DNA of 64,000 nucleotides from Symbiodinium kawagutii (GCA_009767595.1 VSDK01022105.1:165622-229621), one strand, 5' to 3'; shown: positions 11,251-23,130, counted from the first letter of the stretch. Notes: generated from the sequence alone by a model not told the origin. Numbers and translations: made by a program.

Positions 11251-12162
11251 ATCATTGGGTGATCACAACCTCCATGGCTTGAAAATAATCATGAATGGTA
11301 ATCGTTGTGAACCATCGTTACAAACCACAAGCAAATCTGCCAATAAATTGTAAGAGTAGACCCCCCCCAGTAAGTCAAAATGCTGGAGAAAATGCAAAAT
11401 GCTAAGAAACCAGGCGGTTGTAACAGCCGGTCCCAACTGACCCATCCATTTATATCTCATGAGCTGCGTCCGCATACATGAAATGACTTTCACTTCCCGG
11501 TCCCATACCTGCTCTCCCTCTCTCTCTCTCTCTCTGTAGCGCTATATACATGCACACGTATTTTTAAGGGGATTTTATCTCCACCTTTTTCATGATTTGT
11601 ATACATGACATTCATCCAAAATGTGCATTCAGATCTGTATTTCTTTTTATACAAATCAGTAGTTATTGAATATATCTTAAAATGTAGAGAATACTTTCAT
11701 TTATTATTTAGTTTCACAATATTGTCGATTTTAGTTTGATTTTTCACAATAGAAAACATCTGAAATCAGACCTATAATGAGAATCATGACATTTTATACA
11801 CCTCAAGTTCATGAATCAGACAATTTCCTCAAAACCTGAATCTACATCATCTAATCCCAATTTACCTACAAACATAAATCAATGTAAATTATATAATCTA
11901 AATTACATCAAAAACGTACCAATGTATTTATAATCTGAATAAATCACAAATCATAAAATCATATCGCACAATTCGACCTGAGATGACAATAAAAAACATA
12001 AAGAACATATAAAGATCATGAAAATATCATATGAAGATCATTTGAATATCACATAAAATCGTAAAAAACATCATATAAAAAAACATATAAACATCATATA
12101 CATCTCATAAAACATCACATTTTCTTCACATATTCTCCTTAAGTTCCCTCTCGCGCTGCGAG
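11251..12162. other. AT-rich non-coding stretch before the 12163 exon
   Basis: It contains a (CT)n run at about 11510-11535 and then roughly 550 bases that are very AT-rich (11570-12130), with no splice-bounded exon. This could be a promoter or intergenic region if the ATG at 12166 starts a gene, or a long AT-rich intron otherwise. The last 30 bases are pyrimidine-rich, as before an acceptor. Confidence 0.5.
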
Positions 12163-12253
12163 GCCATGGGCCGCGTCCTCTCCTGTTGCGCCAGCGAGGC
12201 CGTCGTTTCGGCGCCAACGACTGTGCCAGCGGCAGCTCCAGGAGCCGCCACCG
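12163..12253 (+). CDS. Exon with possible start codon and lipidation-like N-terminus
   Basis: The ATG at 12166 opens MGRVLSCCASEAVVSAPTTV, followed by an Ala/Pro-rich stretch. Met-Gly followed by two Cys is the pattern of N-myristoylated and palmitoylated proteins, so this may be the first exon of a membrane-anchored protein. It is equally compatible with an internal exon: the ATG is preceded by ctgcgag|GCC, an AG|G acceptor whose phase matches the exon ending at 10466. The donor GTTTTC follows position 12253 and leaves phase 1. All three frames are open, as expected of GC-rich DNA. Confidence 0.5.
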
Positions 12254-12290
12254 GTTTTCCCGCCTATCAACCATCAACCAACCAAGAAAT

Positions 12291-12410
12291 GGCTATGGGT
12301 CAAGCAGTTAACCAACCAATTTCATGGGGGATCATAACCAACAATTTCATAGGGAAAACAATGGTTAATGATAGGGGAACCAGGGGGACGAAGGGTTTTG
12401 ACCCACAGCC
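12291..12410 (+). mobile_element. Family A introner-like element, intact
   Basis: 120 bp, starting GGCTATGGGTCAAGCAG and ending GGGTTTTGACCCACAGCC. The terminal inverted repeat is about 13 bp. It is flanked by a perfect 4-bp duplication AAAT on both sides. It lies in the intron directly after the 12163 exon. Confidence 0.9.
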
Positions 12411-12502
12411 AAATCAGCGCTAAGCATCACAAACCATCAGCCAGTCATCATGTCACCATGAACCCCACTAGTTGACCATCATAAACCATCAACTGAACAT
12501 AT

Positions 12503-12599
12503 GGTGGTTTCGTAGACTGGGGGTCCCCCCATCATCCTTGATATTCATGTTTTATAGTAAAGCATCTATTCTTGGGGTCCCCCATTTTGAGAAACACCC
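12503..12599 (+). mobile_element. Family B introner-like element
   Basis: It starts GGTGGTTTCGTAGACTGGGG and ends CCCATTTTGAGAAACACCC. The flanks (atat / atag) are a near-match 4-bp duplication. Confidence 0.7.
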
Positions 12600-12641
12600 A
12601 TAGAAATCACCATTAACCACCATCAACTCACCATTATTTAG

Positions 12642-12759
12642 CGGGAATCAATGAGTCTCGCGAGGACCCAAGGGCGGACGACGCGCCTCAGTGGGTGCTT
12701 CACGAAGCAACAGTGGGGTTCCGAGTTGTGGGTGCAGTTGATGAGTGCTGGCCCCGTTG
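12642..12759 (+). CDS. Candidate exon, two possible frames
   Basis: From acceptor ttatttag in phase 1 it reads SREDPRADDAPQWVLHEATV and ends at a GTGAAG donor in phase 2. Using the AG|G acceptor at 12664 instead gives a Ser/Gly-rich segment (GPKGGRRASVGASRSNSG) with a donor at 12732 and the same end phase. An exon is likely; the frame is unresolved. Confidence 0.45.
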
Positions 12760-13677
12760 GTGAAGTTGATTGGTTTATGATGGGTGAAAAGGTTTGATTA
12801 GCATGGTGTGATTGATGATGGTTGAGCAAGTTTGATTTTTGATGCTTGAAAAGGTTTGATTGATGATGGTCAAGTGGTTGGTTAGAATAATGATTAATTA
12901 ACGGTTTCTTTTATGGTTCATAAAGTTTATTGATGGTTAATTCGTAGTTAAACTGTATGATTTTGATGGTTAGAAACGTTTATTGATGGTTAATTCTTGA
13001 TTAATTTCATGGTCAATAACTAGGTGTGATCATTAAGTAACAAAATAATGATTCTTATTGGCTGATATAGGGTAGAAATGCTTTATATTGACTATGGGCC
13101 ATTGACTACTGATTGGTATATTTGTGTCTGGTGATTAGTTGATTAACCACAGCAGTAGTAGGACCACGGTGCATAAATTCCACGTGATTTCATGACTATT
13201 TGTGGCCCCAGGGGAGGGAAGGGTGAGGGGGTAATAAGAATCGTTTGCACTTGTATACTGTTGCGACGGAATGTAAACCCATTAACCTTGCTTTTGCCTT
13301 TGCGACAGCTGCACGGCTTTGGTTTTCTTATCATGCATCATGCATTTGTGTTGATTTCAGATTGGTCCATTTCGTTCCGTCCTAACCATCTTCGGTTCTC
13401 ACACACGTGGAGCAGCTTCCTTGCATACTGTCACATTTACTGGGACAAGCAGCAGATCGCTTGATATCACTTGTACAGTACCCATGAACCACCAACGAAT
13501 GGTGATTCTTCACTGAACATTCACCATGCCATTTTTTCAGTTGGTGGTTCATGGGTGTTGACCTGGATCTTAACCTGGCCAATTGACCATTGTCGGGTGA
13601 TACTTCACTGAACATTCACCACTCGGATGCAATTTTTGTTGGTGCCAGGTGAGAACCGCACGCGAGAGGAATCCAAG

Positions 13678-13759
13678 GTGCCCGGGTTGTTGCGGCGCGG
13701 TGGCAGTAGTCATGGGCTACCAAGAAGCTGCCATCGGCCAGTGGTCCTTGATATGCTTG
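13678..13759 (+). CDS. Candidate exon, unknown
   Basis: Between atccaag|G and the donor GTCAGT, phase 2 to 0. It reads CPGCCGAVAVVMGYQEAAIG then QWSLICL. A further 27-nt in-phase segment (13964-13990, LLVIAFDRH, bounded by cgcacag and GTGGAT) may be a micro-exon just before the minisatellite. Confidence 0.4.
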
Positions 13760-13811
13760 GTCAGTGATGGCAGTGATTGGTTGGTGAATTGGTTTATGGT
13801 TGAGTAATCAA

Positions 13812-13905
13812 TTTGTAAATAGAGGTCCCCCAGTTATCACCCGAGATGAATCATTTCTAGTAATGAAGCTACCATTTTTGGGGTCCCAATTTTGAGAAAC
13901 CACCA
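13812..13905. repeat. Family B element, left end degraded
   Basis: It keeps the right half (ggggtcccaattttgagaaa, then ccaccatat) and an eroded left half. Confidence 0.5.
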
Positions 13906-13994
13906 TATCAGTAGCGGTAGACACTAGGGTTCAATCACGAACAATCACCAACGGCTCGCACAGTTGCTTGTGATCGCTTTCGATCGGCACGTGG

Positions 13995-14266
13995 ATGGTC
14001 TCAACTGCAGAAATCTGCAAGCTCCAGCATTCAGTTTTCTCTGTTTGTAAATGTTTGTATACATGTCTATCCCATCTATCTTTCTATCTATCCATCTATC
14101 TATCTATCCATCCATCCATCCATCCATCCAATGGTCTCAACTGCAGAAATCTGCAAGCTCCAGCATTCAGTTTTCTCTGTTTGTAAATGTTTGTATACAT
14201 GTCTATCCCATCTATCTTTCTATCTATCCATCTATCTATCTATCCATCCATCCATCCATCCATCCA
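13995..14266. repeat. 136-bp direct duplication next to the minisatellite
   Basis: The segment beginning atggtctcaactgcagaaat at 13995 recurs at 14131 with essentially no change, including its tail of tatc/catc runs. It grades directly into the 70-bp array and may be where the array began. Confidence 0.92.
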
Positions 14267-14271
14267 TTGAG

Positions 14272-17200
14272 CCATCTATCTATCTACTCCACTCTACTCT
14301 TATCTAATCTAATCCATCTATCTATCTATCCATCCATTGAGCCATCTATCTATCTACTCCACTCTACTCTTATCTAATCTAATCCATCTATCTATCTATC
14401 CATCCATTGAGCCATCTATCTATCTACTCCACTCTACTCTTATCTAATCTATCCATCTATCTATCTATCCATCCATTGAGCCATCTATCTATCTACTCCA
14501 CTCTACTCTTATCTAATCTAATCCATCTATCTATCTATCCATCCATTGAGCCATCTATCTATCTACTCCACTCTACTCTTATCTAATCTAATCCATCTAT
14601 CTATCTATCCATCCATTGAGCCATCTATCTATCTACTCCACTCTACTCTTATCTAATCTAATCCATCTATCTATCTATCCATCCATTGAGCCATCTATCT
14701 ATCTACTCCACTCTACTCTTATCTAATCTAATCCATCTATCTATCTATCCATCCATTGAGCCATCTATCTATCTACTCCACTCTACTCTTATCTAATCTA
14801 ATCCATCTATCTATCTATCCATCCATTGAGCCATCTATCTATCTACTCCACTCTACTCTTATCTAATCTAATCCATCTATCTATCTATCCATCCATTGAG
14901 CCATCTATCTATCTACTCCACTCTACTCTTATCTAATCTAATCCATCTATCTATCTATCCATCCATTGAGCCATCTATCTATCTACTCCACTCTACTCTT
15001 ATCTAATCTAATCCATCTATCTATCTATCCATCCATTGAGCCATCTATCTATCTACTCCACTCTACTCTTATCTAATCTAATCCATCTATCTATCTATCC
15101 ATCCATTGAGCCATCTATCTATCTACTCCACTCTACTCTTATCTAATCTAATCCATCTATCTATCTATCCATCCATTGAGCCATCTATCTATCTACTCCA
15201 CTCTACTCTTATCTAATCTAATCCATCTATCTATCTATCCATCCATTGAGCCATCTATCTATCTACTCCACTCTACTCTTATCTAATCTAATCCATCTAT
15301 CTATCTATCCATCCATTGAGCCATCTATCTATCTACTCCACTCTACTCTTATCTAATCTAATCCATCTATCTATCTATCCATCCATTGAGCCATCTATCT
15401 ATCTACTCCACTCTACTCTTATCTAATCTAATCCATCTATCTATCTATCCATCCATTGAGCCATCTATCTATCTACTCCACTCTACTCTTATCTAATCTA
15501 ATCCATCTATCTATCTATCCATCCATTGAGCCATCTATCTATCTACTCCACTCTACTCTTATCTAATCTAATCCATCTATCTATCTATCCATCCATTGAG
15601 CCATCTATCTATCTACTCCACTCTACTCTTATCTAATCTAATCCATCTATCTATCTATCCATCCATTGAGCCATCTATCTATCTACTCCACTCTACTCTT
15701 ATCTAATCTAATCCATCTATCTATCTATCCATCCATTGAGCCATCTATCTATCTACTCCACTCTACTCTTATCTAATCTAATCCATCTATCTATCTATCC
15801 ATCCATTGAGCCATCTATCTATCTACTCCACTCTACTCTTATCTAATCTAATCCATCTATCTATCTATCCATCCATTGAGCCATCTATCTATCTACTCCA
15901 CTCTACTCTTATCTAATCTAATCCATCTATCTATCTATCCATCCATTGAGCCATCTATCTATCTACTCCACTCTACTCTTATCTAATCTAATCCATCTAT
16001 CTATCTATCCATCCATTGAGCCATCTATCTATCTACTCCACTCTACTCTTATCTAATCTAATCCATCTATCTATCTATCCATCCATTGAGCCATCTATCT
16101 ATCTACTCCACTCTACTCTTATCTAATCTAATCCATCTATCTATCTATCCATCCATTGAGCCATCTATCTATCTACTCCACTCTACTCTTATCTAATCTA
16201 ATCCATCTATCTATCTATCCATCCATTGAGCCATCTATCTATCTACTCCACTCTACTCTTATCTAATCTAATCCATCTATCTATCTATCCATCCATTGAG
16301 CCATCTATCTATCTACTCCACTCTACTCTTATCTAATCTAATCCATCTATCTATCTATCCATCCATTGAGCCATCTATCTATCTACTCCACTCTACTCTT
16401 ATCTAATCTAATCCATCTATCTATCTATCCATCCATTGAGCCATCTATCTATCTACTCCACTCTACTCTTATCTAATCTAATCCATCTATCTATCTATCC
16501 ATCCATTGAGCCATCTATCTATCTACTCCACTCTACTCTTATCTAATCTAATCCATCTATCTATCTATCCATCCATTGAGCCATCTATCTATCTACTCCA
16601 CTCTACTCTTATCTAATCTAATCCATCTATCTATCTATCCATCCATTGAGCCATCTATCTATCTACTCCACTCTACTCTTATCTAATCTAATCCATCTAT
16701 CTATCTATCCATCCATTGAGCCATCTATCTATCTACTCCACTCTACTCTTATCTAATCTAATCCATCTATCTATCTATCCATCCATTGAGCCATCTATCT
16801 ATCTACTCCACTCTACTCTTATCTAATCTAATCCATCTATCTATCTATCCATCCATTGAGCCATCTATCTATCTACTCCACTCTACTCTTATCTAATCTA
16901 ATCCATCTATCTATCTATCCATCCATTGAGCCATCTATCTATCTACTCCACTCTACTCTTATCTAATCTAATCCATCTATCTATCTATCCATCCATTGAG
17001 CCATCTATCTATCTACTCCACTCTACTCTTATCTAATCTAATCCATCTATCTATCTATCCATCCATTGAGCCATCTATCTATCTACTCCACTCTACTCTT
17101 ATCTAATCTAATCCATCTATCTATCTATCCATCCATTGAGCCATCTATCTATCTACTCCACTCTACTCTTATCTAATCTAATCCATCTATCTATCTATCC

Positions 17201-17544
17201 ATCCATTGAGCCATCTATCTATCTACTCCACTCTACTCTTATCTAATCTAATCCATCTATCTATCTATCCATCCATTGAGCCATCTATCTATCTACTCCA
17301 CTCTACTCTTATCTAATCTAATCCATCTATCTATCTATCCATCCATTGAGCCATCTATCTATCTACTCCACTCTACTCTTATCTAATCTAATCCATCTAT
17401 CTATCTATCCATCCATTGAGCCATCTATCTATCTACTCCACTCTACTCTTATCTAATCTAATCCATCTATCTATCTATCCATCCATTGAGCCATCTATCT
17501 ATCTACTCCACTCTACTCTTATCTAATCTAATCCATCTATCTAT
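14272..17544. repeat. Minisatellite, 70-bp unit, about 47 copies
   Basis: The unit begins ccatctatctatctactcca and ends ctatccatccattgag, exactly 70 bp, repeated with almost no divergence over 3.3 kb. One copy near 14440-14456 lacks 4 bp (aatc). It is built from tatc/catc/tcta words on the plus strand, so it is strongly strand-asymmetric in pyrimidines. No ORF of biological meaning; frames give Ser/Ile/Tyr/Pro strings. It lies between exon candidates at 13678 and 17598, so it is probably intronic. Confidence 0.97.
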
Positions 17545-17597
17545 TCGTGTGGCGATCATAGCGACCTATTTGCCACTGATCTCATTGGTGCTCACAG

Positions 17598-17651
17598 GTG
17601 GCATCGCAGCGATTGGTTCACCTCATCAATCCTTCACCTGTAGCGCTTCAA
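17598..17651 (+). CDS. Candidate exon after the minisatellite
   Basis: 54 nt, phase 0 to 0, acceptor gctcacag|G and a GC donor (GCTAGG). It reads VASQRLVHLINPSPVALQ. It follows the minisatellite by about 50 bp. Confidence 0.5.
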
Positions 17652-17668
17652 GCTAGGGCCACCTAGTT

Positions 17669-17782
17669 GGCTAGGGGTCAAGCAGTTAACCAACTAATAA
17701 TGGGGCATAATACCCAGCAATAATAGGGAAAACAATGGTTAATAATAGGGGAAGCAGGGGTATGGGATATTGACCCACCGCC
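17669..17782 (+). mobile_element. Family A introner-like element
   Basis: It starts ggctaggggtcaagcagtta and ends attgacccaccgcc. The internal family A blocks are present (ggggaagcaggggtatggg). Confidence 0.8.
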
Positions 17783-17868
17783 AGTTGTAAATGGGTTAGC
17801 CAATTCACGATGGCTATACCATCACTTGCGGTTCATTTTTGGCAACTGAACTGGGTCGCCGGTGGCAG

Positions 17869-17934
17869 GAGAAGGGTACGGCCACTTCTAGAAGCAATGT
17901 ACCTTGCAGACTCGCGACCCAGGGCAAGGGAAGG
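17869..17934 (+). CDS. Candidate exon, unknown
   Basis: 66 nt, phase 0 to 0, between ggtggcag|G and the donor GTGTGA. It reads EKGTATSRSNVPCRLATQGK. It is in phase with its neighbours. The 128-codon minus-strand ORF across 17814-18200 is the main competing reading, but it has no splice or domain support. Confidence 0.43.
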
Positions 17935-18099
17935 GTGTGAAGGGAGGCCCGGTCACAGTCTGAAGCGTGGCACCTGACTGCCATCAGCACTTGATGAGTC
18001 AACACTGGTGACATCCAACTGCTTGGGGCGACCGAAACTCTGAGGATGGGGATGAACCAACCAACAGTGATGGGTAGGTGCACATCCCAACAGCTGAAG

Positions 18100-18144
18100 G
18101 CTTGGGTCATTTGGAGCATGTTCAGCAAGCGTACAGAGGCCTGG
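18100..18144 (+). CDS. Candidate exon, unknown
   Basis: 45 nt between gctgaag|G and the donor GTGACC. Phase 0 reads AWVIWSMFSKRTEAW. An alternative frame reads GHLEHVQQAYRGLGDPQPYEW-like sequence across the same DNA, so the frame is uncertain. Confidence 0.33.
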
Positions 18145-18310
18145 GTGACCCACAACCCTATGAGTGGGTGACCATGACTAGGAGTTTCGACCATGGCCAT
18201 GCCAAGGTCTCAAAGTTTGTGTGTCATTGGTCTGCTGAAGGATGTAGGAGAGTTTTTGGTTGAGCTTGGTTCCAGAATACTTGGTATGCTCAATATTCAT
18301 GGTCAATGCT

Positions 18311-18328
18311 GATTGATTGATTGATTGG

Positions 18329-18365
<37 letters not shown>

Positions 18366-18402
18366 CGATCGATCGATTGATTGATTGATTGATTGATTGA
18401 TG
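18311..18402. repeat. (TTGA)n microsatellite
   Basis: Near-perfect tetranucleotide run with a short GATC-rich interruption (gatcgatcgatcg). Confidence 0.93.
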
Positions 18403-18848
18403 GTTCACGCTGGTTGCTTGATGACGCATGCTGCTTAGTGGAGGGTTAGCCATAGGTGCGGAGCAATGAGAATTAATGCACTGTTGATGATGGTTGCTTG
18501 ACAATTCATGATGGTCAATCGGTGGTTAATGATGATTGCTGGATGACTAATGATGGTCAATTTACCGTCAATTTATGGTGAATGATGGTTGCTTAATGAT
18601 CCGATGGTTAACGATCGATTTGCTTTGATTTCATTGATTGATTGATTGATTTGCTTTGATTTTGTTGATTGATTGAATGATTCACTGATTGATTGATTAT
18701 CATTGGTTGATTGGTTGATCGATTCATGGTTTATGCTGGTTTATGCTGATCACGAGTTACTTGTAGATGAACATGACCTGTCCGGTCATTTTTAACTGCT
18801 GGAGACAATACGTTTTTGAGCCACATCTATGCATGTATACACGCAGAT

Positions 18849-18961
18849 GGCTATGGGTCAATGTTGACCGACCAACTAATGGGGGAGAAGAACCAACAAT
18901 GGTAGGGAAAACAATGGTTGATGATGGGGGAACCAGGGGTACAGGGTTTCGACCCTCTGCC
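18849..18961 (+). mobile_element. Family A introner-like element
   Basis: It starts GGCTATGGGTCAATGTTGACC and carries the internal ggggaaccaggggtacaggg block. The right TIR has substitutions (ttcgaccctctgcc). Confidence 0.85.
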
Positions 18962-19479
18962 AATTGGCTTACACTCGATCCCACAACTACGAGCCCCTGC
19001 TCACAATTCCTGCCAGGAACCACAAACCATCATCAACCCCGAATATTTTCAGAGCATCATTCGCTATGTTGAACTATCATTCCAGGTCATTGACCGTTGT
19101 TAGCCATCATGAACCAACAAATACTATAACCATCATGTACTAAGCATTGATTGAACATGATCAATCATCATTATTTGTTCATGGATGAATGATCATTGTG
19201 GATAACCAGCATCAATCATCAAGTACTGTAACCAATAAGTAACAATCAATGAACCGCAATGAATCGTCGATCAAGCATCAATGGACCATTAAATGACCAT
19301 TAAGTAACTGCTCAACCATCCTAAACCATCGATGAATTGCATCATTGTCGACCACCAGTCTGATGGCTACACCGGTTCCTCGAACCTGAGGCTTCGTCGA
19401 CGAAAGGTCGTAGTGGGCGATCAAGCATGAGTTCGAAGCAGGTGCACCCTGTCGCGTGAGTCGACGTGGACGCATGCAG

Positions 19480-19512
19480 GAAGGCCATGGCTTCGTTCGG
19501 ACTGGACGATCG
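19480..19512 (+). CDS. Candidate micro-exon
   Basis: 33 nt between gcatgcag|G and a GC donor, phase 0, reading EGHGFVRTGRS. The surrounding GC island (19360-19550) is open in more than one frame, so a larger exon is possible. Confidence 0.28.
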
Positions 19513-19829
19513 GCTGACAAAGCATTACCCAGTAGTACTTCCATGGCAGGCTGAAGCTACTGATTTTTCAGGGTACTGGATGATAAGCATCGGATTTTTT
19601 TGGTGATACAGTCTCCTACTAACCTATGAAATTTTTTTTGGGTTTCATTATAAAAGATGATGGCAACACCTGCTGTCGCCAGCATCAGCCAAATTGTGAG
19701 TAATCTTTTCCATCTATTACTAAACCCCCTGATGCAATAATAGAGTTTTTTTTGGGGGGGGATTTTTGTATTAGGGGTAACCGGTAACCCCGAATACTTG
19801 AAAAAACAACACAACCTAAATGAGAACAC

Positions 19830-20043
19830 AGTTTTGGTCTTCGACCTTTTTATTTACTTTTTCTTCCTTCAAGCCATTTCAAAAATTGTGAAAAGCAGCT
19901 GTATCAAGAAACCCCCAATAGAAAATTAGAAGCCCATAACAAGAAATACATTTTTGGTTTTCGACCTCTTCTTTTTGCATGACTTTTTTAAAGCCAATTA
20001 AAACATTGTGAAAAGCTGTACGAGGGAAACCCCTAATAGAAAA
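19830..20043. repeat. Diverged tandem duplication, about 118-bp spacing
   Basis: Two copies share the order ttttggt-ttcgacct, aagcca, attgtgaaaagc, then gaaaccccyaatagaaaat. They begin near 19830 and 19948. AT-rich and non-coding. Confidence 0.68.
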
Positions 20044-20655
20044 TACAGCCTATTCAGAAATTGGAGAGTTGCTGTCCGAAGGACCACCCCTAATAAAAGT
20101 AAAATATCCTCAAGAACCCCCTTGGCCAAAGTCTTTTTTATTCCGGGTTAGAGGTGCTGTCTTAGGATTCCTTGTTCAATGCCACAATTAACAAACGCAA
20201 TTGACCACAACCAACAAACCATTCCAGTCCAAGTTTTTTTCTTTTTTCTAAAGAATAGGGGGATTAGTAACAGGAGGCACAGATTGCAGAAGTGCTTTTT
20301 AGATCGTTTGTTCCAGCTGAATGCCCTGGGATCCCTGCCACCACCATGCTAGGGTGCTGCGCAGTCAGGTACGCCATTGGGTCCAAGGGTACCCCAGATG
20401 CTTTACACCAAGCTACCGGTGATCTCATGGCATGATACTGTTAAGGTGACGAAGTTTTGACATTGAAAGCCATGGGCAACCTTTGATTGAGGACACCACC
20501 AGCCAGCAGGAAGAAGTTTAGTGATTAGTGTAGGATGGTAGATCATTTTCAGATGATGAGTTGGGCTGTTCTTATTGCCTACGAACCCCTACTAACCACT
20601 ACTAATCACTATTAAGCACGTGACCCAATCCTGGTAGCCAGCGCGGTGCCTTGAG

Positions 20656-20764
20656 GCAGCAGCTTCGGGCCTGTCCGCGGCCACCACGACCAGCAGATCC
20701 ACCAAGCCACAGGACGGTGGTGTGGTGGCGCTGGAGATGGGCCACCGTTACGTGGCGCTACATG
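20656..20764 (+). CDS. Candidate exon, disordered then structured segment
   Basis: 109 nt, phase 0 to 1, between ccttgag|G and the donor GTGATG. It reads AAASGLSAATTTSRSTKPQD and then GGVVALEMGHRYVALH. The AG|G acceptor, in-phase start and GC-rich third positions support it. Two other frames are open but less protein-like. Confidence 0.53.
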
Positions 20765-21558
20765 GTGATGACTGCAGGTGATGACGTGGTGATGACTGCT
20801 GCAGGTGATGATTTTTTTCTGTTTTGTTTCATGAGTAGATGGTTTTGAGTCATTGATGGTGGAATTTGATGATAACCAGCTTCCACTGGTTGATGGCTGA
20901 TGGTGAAAAGTGGTAAATATTGGGGTTTGACTCTGGGGTTAGAGTGGTGTGTCCTTGTGGTCACACGCAGCCTCAACAGCTGGAAGGTAATTGTTTATCA
21001 TGGTGTAGATGCTGGTGCTATGGTAGTGTTTGGTGATGGATCATCGGTTGCTACAACTACATTGGTTGATAATTGGTTGATAATTGCTTGAGAATTGGTT
21101 GATGATTGGTTGATGATTGGTTGAGAATTGGTTGAGTATTGCTTGACAAGTGGTTGATACTTGGCTGAGAATTGGTTGAGAATTCGTTGGTAGTTGGTTT
21201 GCACTTGATTAATTATTGGTTTATACATGGTGGGCAATAATTGTTGATACAGTTGGAAATCAGGGTGAAGACTTGGAAGAAATGGTTGATAATGGCTGGT
21301 TATAGAGGAGAACAATCAGCACTAAAAGCTGATTAAGGATGTTTAACAAATGCCGAATAAGCAACGTTCAACTACTGGAATAACTACTGATACTGATAAA
21401 TCAGGGTGGATCATAGTTCTTTACCTGACAGTTTATTTCTGACTAGTTATGGTAAGGGTTCTGGAAAATTATCTTTGGGATCCCGCGGATATTTCAGAAT
21501 GTTGAACCAGGTGTAGCCAATCATCCGCCAACAAGCATTGACAGCATACTGTATATGT

Positions 21559-21670
21559 GGATATGGGTCATTACCACAAATGCCACAAGTGGGAACCGCC
21601 CAGTAAGGTGTATATGGTGTATATGGTTTGGACATTGTTGACCAGGGGTGCAGGGTATTGACCCACAGAC
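21559..21670 (+). mobile_element. Family A element, degenerate
   Basis: The two ends remain (ggatatgggtcattaccac and cagggtattgacccacagac), while the middle has diverged into gtatatggtg repeats. Confidence 0.5.
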
Positions 21671-21823
21671 GTGTAAGTATCAACCATCAGCTACCATTAC
21701 CATTAATGATAATTTCACCGCAATTCATCAACCAATACTCACTATTGTCAACCAGAATTTTAGGATACTGATCAGTAATGTTCAGCAATGAGCAAAGTTG
21801 TTATTGATCATTCATTCTGTAAA

Positions 21824-21937
21824 TGGTGGCTTCTCCAAATAGGGGACCCCAAATAATGGTTGGTTTACTATGGTTTACTAATACCAATGCTCTTGGATGA
21901 TTTGGGGAGATCCATTTTGACTTGAGAAACACCCATA
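21824..21937 (+). mobile_element. Family B element
   Basis: It runs from tggtggcttctccaaatagg to cttgagaaacacccatat. The internal gatgatttgggg block is present. Confidence 0.62.
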
Positions 21938-22099
21938 TAGTAGATGTTTAGCCATTATTGTTGCTTATCACCATTATCATCCCCTATTCTTGACCACTAT
22001 TACTATCCCCTAAAAGATCCATGATGAGCTGTAAATCAACCAAGATGAAGCATCATTCGCAGCCACTCATTGGTCATCCGTAGTGCCAGAGCTTTTCAG

Positions 22100-22179
22100 G
22101 ACCCCAAACCGGAGAAAGCCAACTCAGGCAGCGCCACCGTGGGGTTGCATTGTTCAAGATGGAAGATATCTTAAGCAGG
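22100..22179 (+). CDS. Candidate exon, unknown
   Basis: It follows gcttttcag|G and reads PQTGESQLRQRHRGVALFKM then EDILSR in phase 1. Ending at AGG|GA (a GA donor) leaves phase 0 for the next exon. The frame stays open to a GTGGTT at 22205, so the 3' end may be later. Confidence 0.43.
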
Positions 22180-22312
22180 GAAGAGTTCATGATGGCCAAT
22201 CATGGTGGTTAATGGTTGATAATAGGGGATAATAAGCAACAATATCCAACAATCATGGGGGATATACTAGCTATACATGGCTATATGGTCAATAGTCGCT
22301 AGTGGTGAACAG

Positions 22313-22422
22313 GGCTATGAGTCAATCTTAACCAACCAACTAATGGGGGATAACAACCAACAATAGTAGGGAAAACAATGGTTAATGATAGGGGAACCAG
22401 GGGTACAGGGTTTCGACCCACG
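22313..22422 (+). mobile_element. Family A element
   Basis: It starts GGCTATGAGTCAATCTTAACC and ends caggggtacagggtttcgac, then a degraded end. Confidence 0.75.
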
Positions 22423-22639
22423 TAGTGGTCAATAGTAGTGGTTGATACTGGTTTATTAGAGCAATCGCAGTTGTGAGCACTAATAATCGAAAGTGATATT
22501 GAGAATGATACTGGATAAGAGGGGTTGTAGTGGGTGATCAGGGTCAAGCATAGATACCAACGAACCACTGGCAAGCATCATCGAGCCACTGTTAACCATC
22601 ATGCGTGATCAGAACTGGAGTCACATTCCCCTCCCACAG

Positions 22640-22701
22640 GGGCAAATTCACCCATTCATAGGTCCTTACAACCAACGCAACATCACCGGCCACTTTCAAC
22701 G
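22640..22701 (+). CDS. Candidate exon with consensus donor
   Basis: 62 nt between tcccacag|G and the donor GTAAGA. Phase 0 reads GQIHPFIGPYNQRNITGHFQ and ends phase 2. A second frame is open (IHRSLQPTQHHRPLST). Both splice sites are strong. Confidence 0.53.
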
Positions 22702-22779
22702 GTAAGAAGACTCGTGTCACCGACGGTGGCCGGCTTCGTCAAGCTCTAGTTGGCACTGTTGGAGGATTTTTTTCAACAT

Positions 22780-22895
22780 GGCGAGCTGGATCAATATTAA
22801 CCAACCAACTAATGGGGGATAACAACCAACAATAATAAGGAAAACAGCCTGGTTAATGATGGGGAACCAGGGGTACAGGGTTTTGACCCACAGCC
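22780..22895 (+). mobile_element. Family A element, GGCGAG subtype
   Basis: It starts GGCGAGCTGGATCAATATT and ends GGGTTTTGACCCACAGCC. The perfect 4-bp flanking duplication is ACAT. Confidence 0.92.
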
Positions 22896-23130
22896 ACATA
22901 AGCTGGGCTGGTGATGGCGCAAACATGGTCATGGATGTACGTTTTTATTTTGCAGAGACACCTTTTTTGTGTCTTCCCGAAACATCAATTCTCACGAGGC
23001 ACATGGCAATTTCGTTGAGCAGCCAGCAATTGGGTCATCAGATCAATAAAGAGATGGTTCATCAATGAAAACAACAATTTTGATGAACATGAATCGCACT
23101 TTAGCATACGAAGAGCGGATGCTTTCACAG

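Noticed and set aside
14051..17540. A regularly spaced repeat array that could suggest a CRISPR
   Set aside because: Units are directly contiguous 70-bp copies with no unique spacers, in a eukaryotic intron.
17814..18200. 128-codon minus-strand ORF
   Set aside because: No recognisable domain; the plus strand carries two splice-bounded segments in phase with neighbours.
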